Assembly: GCF_943193095.1 (NCBI RefSeq)
Contig: NZ_CALPCV010000010.1
Location: 1 to 64,000, forward strand
Direction: 5' to 3'
DNA length: 64,000 nucleotides
Source: Parasutterella muris
GTDB lineage: Bacteria > Pseudomonadota > Gammaproteobacteria > Burkholderiales > Burkholderiaceae_F
Position numbers and translations under genes: made by a program. The notes under the pieces are model-generated. The model did no database searches. It was given only the letters and a program-made list of their open reading frames with translations, and was not told the DNA's origin. Below, piece after piece: positions 32,461 through 40,950 of this stretch (the stretch's first letter is position 1; the number at the start of each line of letters is the position of its first letter).

Positions 32461-32487
32461 GAATTTTTCAAAAAGATTAAAAAAACG

Positions 32488-33204
32488 CTACAAAACTTCT
32501 TCCGAAAGATCTTCAATGTAGTAGCCGATGCCGGAGTAGGATGCGATCGCCGTTCCGGCCAAGCCCGCCTCCGTCAGCTTTTTGCGAATGCGGGAAAAAG
32601 ACACGCGAAGATAATTGAGCTCGCCGATATATTCCGCGCCCCACACCTGACGAAGCAAATCCTCATGCGTGAAGATTGTTCCAGGACGTTTATTTAAAAC
32701 CAGCAGCAGACGGAATTCGGTATCCGCAAACTTAATATCAGCATCTTTGTAGCGGCACATTCTTCGATCCGGGAACATCACCAAGTCTCCGTTGTGCACA
32801 GTTTGTTCGGGTGCCTTTTCCGAATTAACGCGGCTTCTTCTCAATACCGCTTTGATACGCGCCGTCAGCTCTTCCATCGAAAACGGTTTGACGACGTAGT
32901 CATCGGCTCCGAGCTCCAAAGCCTTTGTTTTAATGCGGACTTCATCACGAGCCGATAAGAATATCGTCGGAATCGAGTACCTTTTACGCATCTCACTAAG
33001 AAATGTCAGTCCGTCAACCTCCGGCATCATATAGTCAAGAATGATAATGTCCGGTTTGCTCTTCTCAAGCAGAAACATTGCTTCTTCGGCCGACGCAGAC
33101 AGGAGAACATCAAATCCGAAACCGTCGAGTGAACGAGAGAGAAGGCGCCTGATCTTGCTTTCGTCATCAATAATCAGGACTGTCGGTCTGATGCTGTTCA
33201 TCAT
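32488..33204 (-). CDS. Response regulator, OmpR/PhoB family
   Basis: The 238-residue regulator has an N-terminal receiver domain with acidic pocket D13-D14, phosphoacceptor D57 in IIILDYMMPEVDG, and the conserved lysine in DDYVVKPF. The winged-helix DNA-binding domain covers about residues 140-235 (DTEFRLLLVLNKRPGTIFTHEDLLRQVWG, then SRIRKKLTEAG). It probably activates or represses the reductase-cytochrome genes that follow 102 bases downstream. It is encoded 15 bases after the sensor kinase on the same strand. Two adjacent ATG codons compete at the start, both served by GGAG. Confidence 0.93.
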   Translation of the reverse strand: MMNSIRPTVLIIDDESKIRRLLSRSLDGFGFDVLLSASAEEAMFLLEKSKPDIIILDYMMPEVDGLTFLSEMRKRYSIPTIFLSARDEVRIKTKALELGADDYVVKPFSMEELTARIKAVLRRSRVNSEKAPEQTVHNGDLVMFPDRRMCRYKDADIKFADTEFRLLLVLNKRPGTIFTHEDLLRQVWGAEYIGELNYLRVSFSRIRKKLTEAGLAGTAIASYSGIGYYIEDLSEEVL

Positions 33205-33219
33205 TATCTCCGCCGGGTT

Positions 33220-35271
33220 TTAAAAAATGGGTAATTCAATTGTAAAAACCGATCCGACTCCGGGCGTACTTCGCACCGAAATCGTTCCCTCATGAAGTTC
33301 TGCAAGCCGCTTGGTAATAAAGAGCCCGAGCCCTGTTCCGCTGATCCTGCGCGCAGAATCCATTCTGCACTGATAGAACCGATCAAAAACCTTTTCGCAA
33401 TCAGCGCGTTCCATCCCGATTCCATTATCAGCAATTGTAATGACAAGACGGTCCTCTCTTCGCTCCGCATGCAGTGACACCCGACAAGGCCTTTCCGCCG
33501 AGCGGTAACGGTCCGCGTTGGAAAACAAATTCAGGAGTATTTGCAGAAACGCCTGTTTGTCGATAAACGCGGCTTTAGCCTCTTCGCTGATAGATACCTC
33601 GCAGCTGAAGTCATCCTGCCGAAGAAAACGTTTAAGCGCCTTTGAAATAAGCGGTTTTATGAGACAAAGCTCCCGATGAATCATATAGGAGCCGGACTCA
33701 AGTCTTGCCACATCAAGCCAGCGGGAAATTAAAGACTTCATTTCGTCTGCTTCATCAAGCAGCGCCTGAGCTGAAGATTTCAGCGCGTCACGGTCGGAGT
33801 TGTTGCGCAGATATTCCGCTTCGAGACGAATACAGGAAAGCGGCGTTTTGAGTTCGTGCGCCGCAACACCGATCAGCTCATCCTTTAATTTATCGACCTG
33901 AACCTCGGATGTGGCGTCCCGCATCAACACAACGACTAAGTCGTCTTTATCGATCTTCAGAGCGCGTAATTCATAAATAACTTTCTCGTGTTCACGGAAA
34001 ATTTTCCCAAACGGGTTGGCGATGGCTGCTTCAATAACCTCATCAAGCTTGAGGGAGCGATCAGAGAGCACTGCCTGGGCCGCTTTATTGGAAAACAAAA
34101 TACCGCCTTCTCTATTAAGAAGAACGACACCCTCGCTAATATCCGAGAAGACCACGCGCAGCATCGACTCCTGTTTATGAATCACATCCACCTGAGCCTG
34201 CACTTTATCTTCCAAGGATCGATTCAGCTGACTGAGCCTCTCGGTGGCTTCGTTCAATTTCTTCTGCATACGGCTGTAAAGCACCTGAAGCTGAACGATT
34301 TCTTTAGGAGAGCGTACTCGTTCGGATTTATCCGGAAGACTTCTGCCCGCCTGCATCTGCTTTGAGAGCTTTTCCACCGCACGCGCCACCGATACGGAAG
34401 CGGCATATCCGAACAAAATTGCCGTACACGCGGTAAAGAGCCAGACGATTAGATTGTTAAAAAGCAGTTTCTTATAGACACCGGCTCGATCTGTCTCGCT
34501 TGAGAACACGCCAACCAGCCAGTCTGAGCGGCTCAGCGGCTGAAGTATGCCGAGAAAACCGTTGATCGATATGGCCGAGGCACCCTTCGTGACCACTTTC
34601 AGTTCCGAAGAAGTCAGGTTCACTGCACCGGTTCCTTTTGCGGATGAAGAAAAAATTTCTCTGCCCCTGCGGTCAAAAATCGCGATTCGAAACTTGTCAT
34701 CAGGCAAATCCTTCAAAACCGAATCGGAAAGCTCCCTCAAATCGAGCGCCGCCACCGCCAAACCCAAAAACTCCGATCCTTCGTACACAGACTTAGTGAT
34801 GTTGACAATATCGCTGCGGGTCGCACCAACCGCATGGACAAGCCCGGACACGGTGACATCGGAGCTTCCCGCTCCTTTCCAATGGTCCCGACCGTTATGT
34901 GAAATTCCGAAGTTCGGCTCCCCTCGATCATTGAACCGCGGAGAAAAGGCGACGCTTCTGCCCTCAGCATCATCGAAATGGATGTTCAGAATTTCGGGCG
35001 CGCTTCGTCTGAGTTCATCTAAATGCCTCGAGAGTTTTTCCTGCTGATGACGCTCCTCCTTAAAGTACTCGGCGGCAACGCTGATCAGTCTTAGAGAAGA
35101 CTCGAGCTTTGCATCAAGGCGATCGGAAACATACAGCGAAATCTGCTTTCGATTGGTTTCTTCCTTTGCGAGCTCATTCTGTGCTGACGAATACTGAAGC
35201 AGCCCGAGCACAACACACGGGAAGGTCGCGGCGGCCGCAGAAATGCAGAAAAGGATCGTACGAAATCGCAT
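33220..35271 (-). CDS. Membrane sensor histidine kinase with periplasmic sensor domain and PAS domain
   Basis: This 683-residue kinase has a first membrane helix at about residues 5-27 and a periplasmic domain of about 235 residues resembling a double-Cache fold. The second helix lies at about 272-296 and is followed by a HAMP-like and coiled-coil linker (to 365). A PAS domain then covers about 366-455 (ISEGVVLLNREGGILFSNKAAQAVL). The HisKA domain has H472 in GVAAHELKTPLS, and the ATPase domain has N-box NLFSNADRYR, DNGIGME and GTGLGLFITKR. Cache domains usually bind small organic acids or amino acids, so the ligand may be the substrate of the co-encoded reductase (inference). No ribosome-binding site is obvious. 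A TauE/SafE exporter diverges upstream. Confidence 0.92.
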   Translation of the reverse strand: MRFRTILFCISAAAATFPCVVLGLLQYSSAQNELAKEETNRKQISLYVSDRLDAKLESSLRLISVAAEYFKEERHQQEKLSRHLDELRRSAPEILNIHFDDAEGRSVAFSPRFNDRGEPNFGISHNGRDHWKGAGSSDVTVSGLVHAVGATRSDIVNITKSVYEGSEFLGLAVAALDLRELSDSVLKDLPDDKFRIAIFDRRGREIFSSSAKGTGAVNLTSSELKVVTKGASAISINGFLGILQPLSRSDWLVGVFSSETDRAGVYKKLLFNNLIVWLFTACTAILFGYAASVSVARAVEKLSKQMQAGRSLPDKSERVRSPKEIVQLQVLYSRMQKKLNEATERLSQLNRSLEDKVQAQVDVIHKQESMLRVVFSDISEGVVLLNREGGILFSNKAAQAVLSDRSLKLDEVIEAAIANPFGKIFREHEKVIYELRALKIDKDDLVVVLMRDATSEVQVDKLKDELIGVAAHELKTPLSCIRLEAEYLRNNSDRDALKSSAQALLDEADEMKSLISRWLDVARLESGSYMIHRELCLIKPLISKALKRFLRQDDFSCEVSISEEAKAAFIDKQAFLQILLNLFSNADRYRSAERPCRVSLHAERREDRLVITIADNGIGMERADCEKVFDRFYQCRMDSARRISGTGLGLFITKRLAELHEGTISVRSTPGVGSVFTIELPIF

Positions 35272-35385
35272 GGACAGTCGCTTTTTAAGAAGGAAGCTCG
35301 ACTCATTATCTCCTAATTTCGCAGGCCGTTCGCTTGGCGTTTTCCATACTACGGACTTTCATAAAATCAAACAGCAAAGAGGATA

Positions 35386-36177
35386 ATGTTGGTAAACCAC
35401 AAAAAAGCTCAATCCATGGAAATCACCTTAACCATCATTCTGATCTGCTGCGCAGCCTTCTTTATTGCAGGATTCGTCGACTCTATCGCCGGCGGAGGCG
35501 GTCTCATCACAATGCCCGTGCTTCTTCTGCTGGGACTTCCCGCGCATTACACGCTCGGCACAGCCAAACTCTCTTCCTGTCTCGGTTCACTGACTGCGCT
35601 TATCACCTTTTGGAGAAAAGGAGCCGTCATAAAAGAAGTCGTCATACTCGGCGTTATCACGTCCTACTTGGGCGCTGCGGGCGCTTCCGGCGTCACGCTT
35701 CTTCTCTCAAATGAACTGATGACGATCATCATGATTTTTATGCTGCCGCTCGGGCTTCTGATCTCGCTCTTTTGCGGAGCCCTAAAGCTGGACGATCAGC
35801 CGCTTCCGAAGAAAGGACTTTGGTGGCGAGTCAGCGCGATCGGTCTTTCCGTCGGCTTCTACGAAGGGTTTTTCGGGCCCGGCGCGGGAAGTTTCTTTCT
35901 GATCGGAATCCATCTGCTGCTCCATGCAGGTTTAGTGAAATCTTCCGGCACAGCCAAGGCGTTCAATATCGCGGGCAATCTCGGCGCAGTCACAACCTTT
36001 GCATCGGCCGGAACCGTTGTATACGCGCTTGCGGTTCCCTGCGCCATTGCCAGCATTCTGGGCAACCATCTCGGAGCCGCCTATGCGGTAAAAGTCGGCC
36101 CGCGTCTGATACGCAATATGCTTTATGTCGTGCTCTTCATGCTCCTCGTATCGCTGGTCGTTAAATTTGTTATCTAA
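35386..36177 (+). CDS. TauE/SafE family membrane exporter (sulfite or organosulfur anion type)
   Basis: This 263-residue inner-membrane protein has about eight hydrophobic segments. The two family repeats are visible: FVDSIAGGGGLITMPVLLLLGLP near residue 27 and YEGFFGPGAGSFFLIG near residue 162, each with the glycine-rich loop of TauE/SafE. Members export sulfite, sulfoacetate or related anions. The exact substrate cannot be read. AGAGGA just before the ATG at 35386 supports this start, and an ATG 10 codons later would shorten the cytosolic tail. It diverges from the sensor kinase with a 114-base gap. Whether it exports a product of the neighbouring reductase (for example a sulfur compound) is an open idea. 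Confidence 0.88.
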   Translation: MLVNHKKAQSMEITLTIILICCAAFFIAGFVDSIAGGGGLITMPVLLLLGLPAHYTLGTAKLSSCLGSLTALITFWRKGAVIKEVVILGVITSYLGAAGASGVTLLLSNELMTIIMIFMLPLGLLISLFCGALKLDDQPLPKKGLWWRVSAIGLSVGFYEGFFGPGAGSFFLIGIHLLLHAGLVKSSGTAKAFNIAGNLGAVTTFASAGTVVYALAVPCAIASILGNHLGAAYAVKVGPRLIRNMLYVVLFMLLVSLVVKFVI

Positions 36178-36289
36178 GAGAATGCTCAGCGCTTCAGAAC
36201 CTAACGGTTACAGCGCAATATTGAGAAAATATTGAATATCAATAAAGTCACAGCGGCAGGAGCGTTCGACGGGAAAATACCGGGGGCGG

Positions 36290-37372
36290 TTACTTCAAAA
36301 CGCGGGGAACGCGCTTGGCTACCGCGCATAGTAGTTCATAACCGATGGTGTCAAATGACGCGGCCGCTTCGTTCACTGAAAGCTCCCTGCCCCAAAAGAC
36401 CACTCTGCTGCCTAAGCCCGCCTGCGGCACATCCGTCACATCAATCGTCAGCATATCCATCGAAACATTGCCAACCACCGGGGCAAAACGCCCTTCAACA
36501 AAAACTTTGCGGTCTTTGCCCGATTTCCTCGGATAGCCGTCCGCATAGCCGCAGGCGACAATCGCCAGACGCGTCGGCCGCTGCGCGATGAATTTGGAGC
36601 CGTAGCCCACCGCTTCTCCGACTTCGAGATCCTGCAGCGCCATAATCTCACTCTCGAAATTCATCACAGGCTCAACTCCAAGGGCTTCGGATGTGATGTT
36701 TCCATCAGGGCTTACACCGTACATTGCAATGCCTGCGCGCACCGCATGATCCAGCGCCTCGGGATGCCAAAGAATGGCTCCGGTATTGGACAGACACATA
36801 TTCCCATACGCTCTGAGCGCCTGAAGGGCCGCAAGCTGCTTCTCAACCGTCACCGGCCGATCCTGAGGATAGGTCAATTCAGCGTTCGCAAAATGCGCCA
36901 AAATATCCGCGACTACCACATTGGGAATTGCCTGAAGCCGCTCAAGCACGCCTTGAATCCGATCCGGCCTAAAACCCAAACGATTCATGCCGGTGTTGCA
37001 TTTCACATGCACGCGAAGCGGTTTTTTAAGCTGCGCGCGCTCAAGCCACTCAATCTGCCGCTCCTGATGAATCAATGTTTCAAAGTCATACTCGGATGCG
37101 GTTTGAATATCCGCTTCACTGAAAACGCCTTCAATCAGAAGAATGGGCTTGCGCCAGCCCGCTTTGCGCGCCTGCACGCCTTCGGAGGGATCGAGCAGCG
37201 CAAGACCGTCAACCGCTTTGTCAAAGACCGGCAAAAGACCGATAAGTCCGTGCCCGTATGCGTCCGCCTTAACAACCGCCCAAAAAAAACGCGCTCCGGC
37301 TTTTTCTCGAAGACATTCAATGTTTCTTAAAAGCGCAGAAGAATCAATAACGGCACGAATAGGTCTTGTCAT
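36290..37372 (-). CDS. alr: Alanine racemase
   Basis: Alr interconverts L- and D-alanine with pyridoxal phosphate, supplying D-alanine for peptidoglycan. The 360-residue protein has the PLP-binding lysine K35 in AVVKADAYGHG. The arginine/tyrosine region of the barrel end reads RAGIAMYGVSP near residue 212, and the second catalytic base (tyrosine) lies in AVGYGSKFIAQ near residue 250. VGNVSMDMLTIDVTD near residue 295 is the usual domain-closing segment. Length matches the short proteobacterial forms. It is a single gene on the minus strand, 60 bases after the ZIP transporter gene. Confidence 0.96.
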   Translation of the reverse strand: MTRPIRAVIDSSALLRNIECLREKAGARFFWAVVKADAYGHGLIGLLPVFDKAVDGLALLDPSEGVQARKAGWRKPILLIEGVFSEADIQTASEYDFETLIHQERQIEWLERAQLKKPLRVHVKCNTGMNRLGFRPDRIQGVLERLQAIPNVVVADILAHFANAELTYPQDRPVTVEKQLAALQALRAYGNMCLSNTGAILWHPEALDHAVRAGIAMYGVSPDGNITSEALGVEPVMNFESEIMALQDLEVGEAVGYGSKFIAQRPTRLAIVACGYADGYPRKSGKDRKVFVEGRFAPVVGNVSMDMLTIDVTDVPQAGLGSRVVFWGRELSVNEAAASFDTIGYELLCAVAKRVPRVLK

Positions 37373-37432
37373 GACGATAAATCCAAGGATTGAGCAATTC
37401 CTACATTCTAGCGACTTACCGTCACGAAATAT

Positions 37433-38335
37433 TTAACCGAGCCCTCGATCCAATACCATCAGCAGACAAAAACCAAACATCAGACCCATCGTCGCGGCGG
37501 TCTGATGGCCTCTGCGATGAGTCTCCGGAATCACTTCGTGGAAGACCACAAAGAACATCGCGCCCGCTGACAGCGCTAAACCGAGCGGGTAGGCATAGCC
37601 GAGCTGCGCGGTAAGACTGACTCCGAATAAGGCGCCAATCGGCTCCATGAGCCCGGAGAGCACGCCGATCATGACGGCTTTCACACGTGAAATGCTCGTT
37701 GTACAGAGCGCAAGAACAACCGCTAGCCCCTCAGGCAGATCCTGCAGAGCGATCGCCGCGGTCAGCGGAACGCCAATCTGCATATCTTCTGCGGCAAATG
37801 AAATACCCATCGCCATGCCTTCAGGAACGTTGTGAATAATAATTGCAAGCACAAACAGCCAAATCCCGTCGCGAACCTGGATTTCCGGCCCTTCCACGCC
37901 GCTCTCAAAATGCTCATGCGGCGTAATGGCGTTGATGCCCAGCAAAAACACAATGCCGAGAAATATGCCGAATATGACCCACGCCATTGAAAGCCATTCA
38001 TTGGCAAAAAGCTTATCGCTCGCTTCCAGCGCCGGCATCAAAAGAGAGAAGAAGGCTGCCGCGATCATCATTCCGGCCGCGCTTCCTAACATCAGATCCT
38101 CAGTTCGATCCGAAAGCTTGTTCATGAAGAGCCCAGGAATCGAGCCCGCAGCGGTGGCCGCAAACCCGACCATGCCCGCGCCTAAAGCATAGAGCGGCGC
38201 TTTCTCGTTGAGAACGAGAATGTCATAGACGGCACTCGCGCAGCTAAAGAAAACAATCAGAAAAAATAAAGCGCAGAAACACGCCCAAAGTTTATGCCTG
38301 CGGGCGTAATCTGCAATCGTAAGCGACTGAATCAA
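37433..38335 (-). CDS. ZIP-family metal transporter
   Basis: This 300-residue inner-membrane protein of the ZIP/GufA type takes up zinc or other divalent metals. Its transport-site motifs in helices IV and V are HNVPEGMAMGISFA and ALQDLPEGLAVVLAL; in the second the usual His of HNxPEG is a Gln-Asp pair. A loop with histidine and acidic residues (ITPHEHFESGVEGPE) lies between helices III and IV, and C-terminal VFHEVIPETHRRGHQ is typical of the family. The start is a TTG at 38335, chosen because GGAGG lies exactly seven bases upstream. The open frame itself extends 8 codons further but across this ribosome-binding site. Confidence 0.88.
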   Translation of the reverse strand: MIQSLTIADYARRHKLWACFCALFFLIVFFSCASAVYDILVLNEKAPLYALGAGMVGFAATAAGSIPGLFMNKLSDRTEDLMLGSAAGMMIAAAFFSLLMPALEASDKLFANEWLSMAWVIFGIFLGIVFLLGINAITPHEHFESGVEGPEIQVRDGIWLFVLAIIIHNVPEGMAMGISFAAEDMQIGVPLTAAIALQDLPEGLAVVLALCTTSISRVKAVMIGVLSGLMEPIGALFGVSLTAQLGYAYPLGLALSAGAMFFVVFHEVIPETHRRGHQTAATMGLMFGFCLLMVLDRGLG

Positions 38336-38411
38336 AATCTGTCCTCCGAGTTGCTTCAAGCATATTGAATCTCAGAGTCCGTTCGATCCCGAATCGGCTA
38401 ATCTGAGTACA

Positions 38412-38444
38412 CAAAAAAACGGACTGTCGTCAAAGGCAGTCCGT
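38412..38444 (-). terminator. Rho-independent terminator of ftsB
   Basis: ACGGACTG/CAGTCCGT stem (38419-38426 with 38437-38444) followed on the minus strand by seven T residues. It ends the pyrG-kdsA-eno-ftsB run. Confidence 0.88.
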
Positions 38445-38467
38445 CTCGCTGAGTCATTAAAGCACTG

Positions 38468-38773
38468 CTATGGTTTTAACCGAATCAGCACTTCGTTTTC
38501 CTTAATCATGTTCAGCCTGCTGCGCGCCCGGCTCTCCATCGCCTGCTCGCCGCCGCGAAGGCTCTCGGCCTCCGCGGAGAGTCGATCAAGCTCTTCTTCG
38601 AGCGCTTTGTTGATGCGCTTCTGCTCATCAACCTGGGCACGCAACTCCGCAAGATTCGCGACACTGCCCTTGCCTTTCCAAAGCGGATACTGAATCGCGG
38701 CGACTAAGCCGAGAAGCAGAATCGCGAGAAGACGAGGAACAGTCAGATTGACCTTGCGGTTATAGCGTGACAT
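38468..38773 (-). CDS. ftsB: Cell division protein FtsB
   Basis: FtsB forms the FtsQLB complex that activates septal wall synthesis. The 101-residue protein has a short basic N terminus, one membrane helix (about residues 12-27, LLAILLLGLVAAIQYPLW) and a periplasmic coiled coil with heptads (ELRAQVDEQKRINKALEEEL). It ends with the conserved segment ARSRLNMIKENEVLIR. It starts 5 bases after the eno stop, the standard place in proteobacteria, and a terminator follows. No strong Shine-Dalgarno sequence is visible, so it is probably coupled to eno translation. Confidence 0.95.
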   Translation of the reverse strand: MSRYNRKVNLTVPRLLAILLLGLVAAIQYPLWKGKGSVANLAELRAQVDEQKRINKALEEELDRLSAEAESLRGGEQAMESRARSRLNMIKENEVLIRLKP

Positions 38774-38778
38774 AAATA

Positions 38779-40068
38779 CTAGCGGCGTTTGATGTTGTAG
38801 AAGGCGTCAAGGCCCGGATAAACCGCAACTTCGCCAAGCTCTTCTTCAATACGAAGCAGCTGGTTGTACTTGGCCATGCGGTCGCTGCGGGACATTGATC
38901 CGGTCTTGATCTGGCCGGCGTTGGTGCCGACGGCGATGTCAGCAATCGTGGAGTCCTCGGTTTCACCGGAACGATGAGAGACAACCGCGGTGTAGCGAGC
39001 GCGTTTGGCCATCTCAATCGCTTCAAATGTCTCGGTCAGCGTGCCGATCTGGTTAATCTTGATCAGGATCGAGTTGGCGATGCCGCGTTCAATACCCTCT
39101 TTCAGAATCTTGGTGTTGGTCACGTAAAGATCGTCACCGACGAGCTGGATTCTGTCGCCGAGCGCTTCGGTAAGCTTGGCCCAGCCTTCCCAATCGCCTT
39201 CAGCCATGCCGTCTTCAATCGAGATGATCGGATACTTGTCGCACCACTCAGTCATCTTCTGAATCCATTCATCAGCTGTGAGCTTCAGGCCCTGTCCCTT
39301 CTGGTCATAAATACCGTCGTGGTAGAACTCGCTCGAAGCGCAGTCAAGGCCGAGGAATACGTCTTTGCCGGGCTTGTAACCGGCCGCTTCGATCGCTTCC
39401 AGAATAAATTCAATCGCGGCTTCGTGGCTGTCAATGTTGGGTGCAAAACCGCCTTCGTCACCAACCGCTGTGGACATGCCCTTGGCGTTCATAATCTTCT
39501 TGAGCGCGTGGAAAATCTCCGCGCCGCAGCGCAGGGCTTCACGGAAAGAAGGCAGACCGGCCGGAATAATCATGAATTCTTGGATGTCCAGGTTGTTGTT
39601 GGCGTGCGCGCCGCCGTTCACCACGTTCATCATCGGAACCGGAAGGTTGCAGCCGTTAATGCCGCCGAAATAGCGATAAAGCGGCAGGCCGAGCTCATCA
39701 GCCGCGGCTCTGGCGACCGCCAGAGAAACAGCCAGAATCGCGTTGGCGCCGAGACGGGCTTTGTTGGGCGTACCGTCAAGCTCAACCATGAGCTTGTCAA
39801 TGAGCGCCTGCTCGGTCACTTCAAGACCGAGAATTTCATCACGAATCTCACCGTTGACATGGTCAACCGCGGCTAAAACACCTTTGCCGAGGAAACGGGA
39901 TTTGTCTCCGTCGCGAAGCTCAATTGCTTCACGGCTGCCGGTGGATGCGCCGCTCGGAACCGCTACGCGGCCAAAGGCGCCGGATTCAAGAATAACTTCC
40001 GCTTCAACGGTAGGATTGCCGCGGGAGTCCATTACTTCACGGCCGATTACTTCAACAATTGCACTCAT
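38779..40068 (-). CDS. eno: Enolase
   Basis: Enolase interconverts 2-phosphoglycerate and phosphoenolpyruvate in glycolysis and gluconeogenesis, and supplies phosphoenolpyruvate to KdsA encoded just upstream. The 429-residue protein has the usual length. The PSGASTGSREAIELRDGDKSR loop lies near residue 38, GGAHANNNLDIQEFM near residue 153, and metal ligand D in FLGLDCASSEF near residue 243. The family signature LIKINQIGTLTE is near residue 337, and SHRSGETEDSTIADIAV near residue 370. AGAGG six bases before the ATG sets the start. It is in the pyrG-kdsA-eno-ftsB run. Confidence 0.98.
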   Translation of the reverse strand: MSAIVEVIGREVMDSRGNPTVEAEVILESGAFGRVAVPSGASTGSREAIELRDGDKSRFLGKGVLAAVDHVNGEIRDEILGLEVTEQALIDKLMVELDGTPNKARLGANAILAVSLAVARAAADELGLPLYRYFGGINGCNLPVPMMNVVNGGAHANNNLDIQEFMIIPAGLPSFREALRCGAEIFHALKKIMNAKGMSTAVGDEGGFAPNIDSHEAAIEFILEAIEAAGYKPGKDVFLGLDCASSEFYHDGIYDQKGQGLKLTADEWIQKMTEWCDKYPIISIEDGMAEGDWEGWAKLTEALGDRIQLVGDDLYVTNTKILKEGIERGIANSILIKINQIGTLTETFEAIEMAKRARYTAVVSHRSGETEDSTIADIAVGTNAGQIKTGSMSRSDRMAKYNQLLRIEEELGEVAVYPGLDAFYNIKRR

Positions 40069-40089
40069 TGATGCCTCTTTGATGTTGGG

Positions 40090-40947
40090 TTAACGTAATT
40101 GATTTTCTAAAAACTGATCACCGGTCTTAACCAGCGTGTCGATCTGCTTGAGCGTGGTCAGAAGCTCTTCCATCTTGTCAAGCGGAACCATGTTCGGACC
40201 GTCGCTCTTGGCGCAGCACGGATTCGGATGCGTTTCCATAAAGAAACCGGAAACACCGACCGCGGCGGCCGCTCTCGCAAGCGGCGGAACAAATTCGCGC
40301 TTGCCGCCCGAAGAAGTTCCCTGTCCGCCGGGAAGCTGCACGGAATGCGTCGCGTCAAAAATCACCGGCGCATTGCACTCACGCATAATCACCAGACTGC
40401 GCATGTCCGCGACTAAATTGCCGTAGCCAAAACTCGCGCCTCTTTCGCAAACCATAAAACGGTCTTCATCCAGGCCGGCTTCTTTGGCAGCGTGACGCGC
40501 CTTCAGAACAACCTGCTTCATATCCTGCGGCGCAAGAAACTGACCCTTCTTAATATTGACGGGCTTGCCGCTTCTTGCACACGCGACGATAAAGTCAGTC
40601 TGTCGGCATAAAAACGCTGGAGTCTGAAGCAAATCCACAACAGCGGCTGCTTCAGGCACTTCTTCGGCCGTATGCACGTCTGTGACGACGGGAACTCCAA
40701 TCTGACGGCGAACTTCTTCCAAAATACGCAGACCGTTCTGCATGCCCGGACCTCGGAAACTCAGATCCGAGGAACGGTTCGCTTTGTCATAGCTCGCCTT
40801 AAAAATATAGGGAATCCCAAGTTTATCGGTGACTTCCTTCATCTTGCCGGCAATATCAAGAACCAACTGCTCGCTCTCGATGACACAGGGGCCAGCCAGC
40901 AAAATAAACGGATGATTCAGACCGACTTCAAAACCGCAAAGCTTCAT
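40090..40947 (-). CDS. kdsA: 3-deoxy-8-phosphooctulonate (KDO-8-phosphate) synthase
   Basis: KdsA condenses phosphoenolpyruvate with arabinose 5-phosphate to make KDO 8-phosphate for lipopolysaccharide core. The 285-residue protein has AGPCVIES near the N terminus and FKASYDKANRSS near residue 48. VVTDVHTAEEVP lies near residue 93, and the metal/substrate loop DATHSVQLPGG with downstream FVPPLARAA near residue 200-225. It lacks an obvious cysteine at the metal position of the metal-dependent form, but this cannot be settled by eye. It begins 3 bases after the pyrG stop and has no Shine-Dalgarno sequence of its own, which suggests coupled translation. Confidence 0.97.
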   Translation of the reverse strand: MKLCGFEVGLNHPFILLAGPCVIESEQLVLDIAGKMKEVTDKLGIPYIFKASYDKANRSSDLSFRGPGMQNGLRILEEVRRQIGVPVVTDVHTAEEVPEAAAVVDLLQTPAFLCRQTDFIVACARSGKPVNIKKGQFLAPQDMKQVVLKARHAAKEAGLDEDRFMVCERGASFGYGNLVADMRSLVIMRECNAPVIFDATHSVQLPGGQGTSSGGKREFVPPLARAAAAVGVSGFFMETHPNPCCAKSDGPNMVPLDKMEELLTTLKQIDTLVKTGDQFLENQLR

Positions 40948-40950
40948 AAA

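Noticed and set aside
38974..39876. Long plus-strand frame (300 codons) opposite eno
   Set aside because: It is the shadow of enolase; codon bias of eno explains the open frame.
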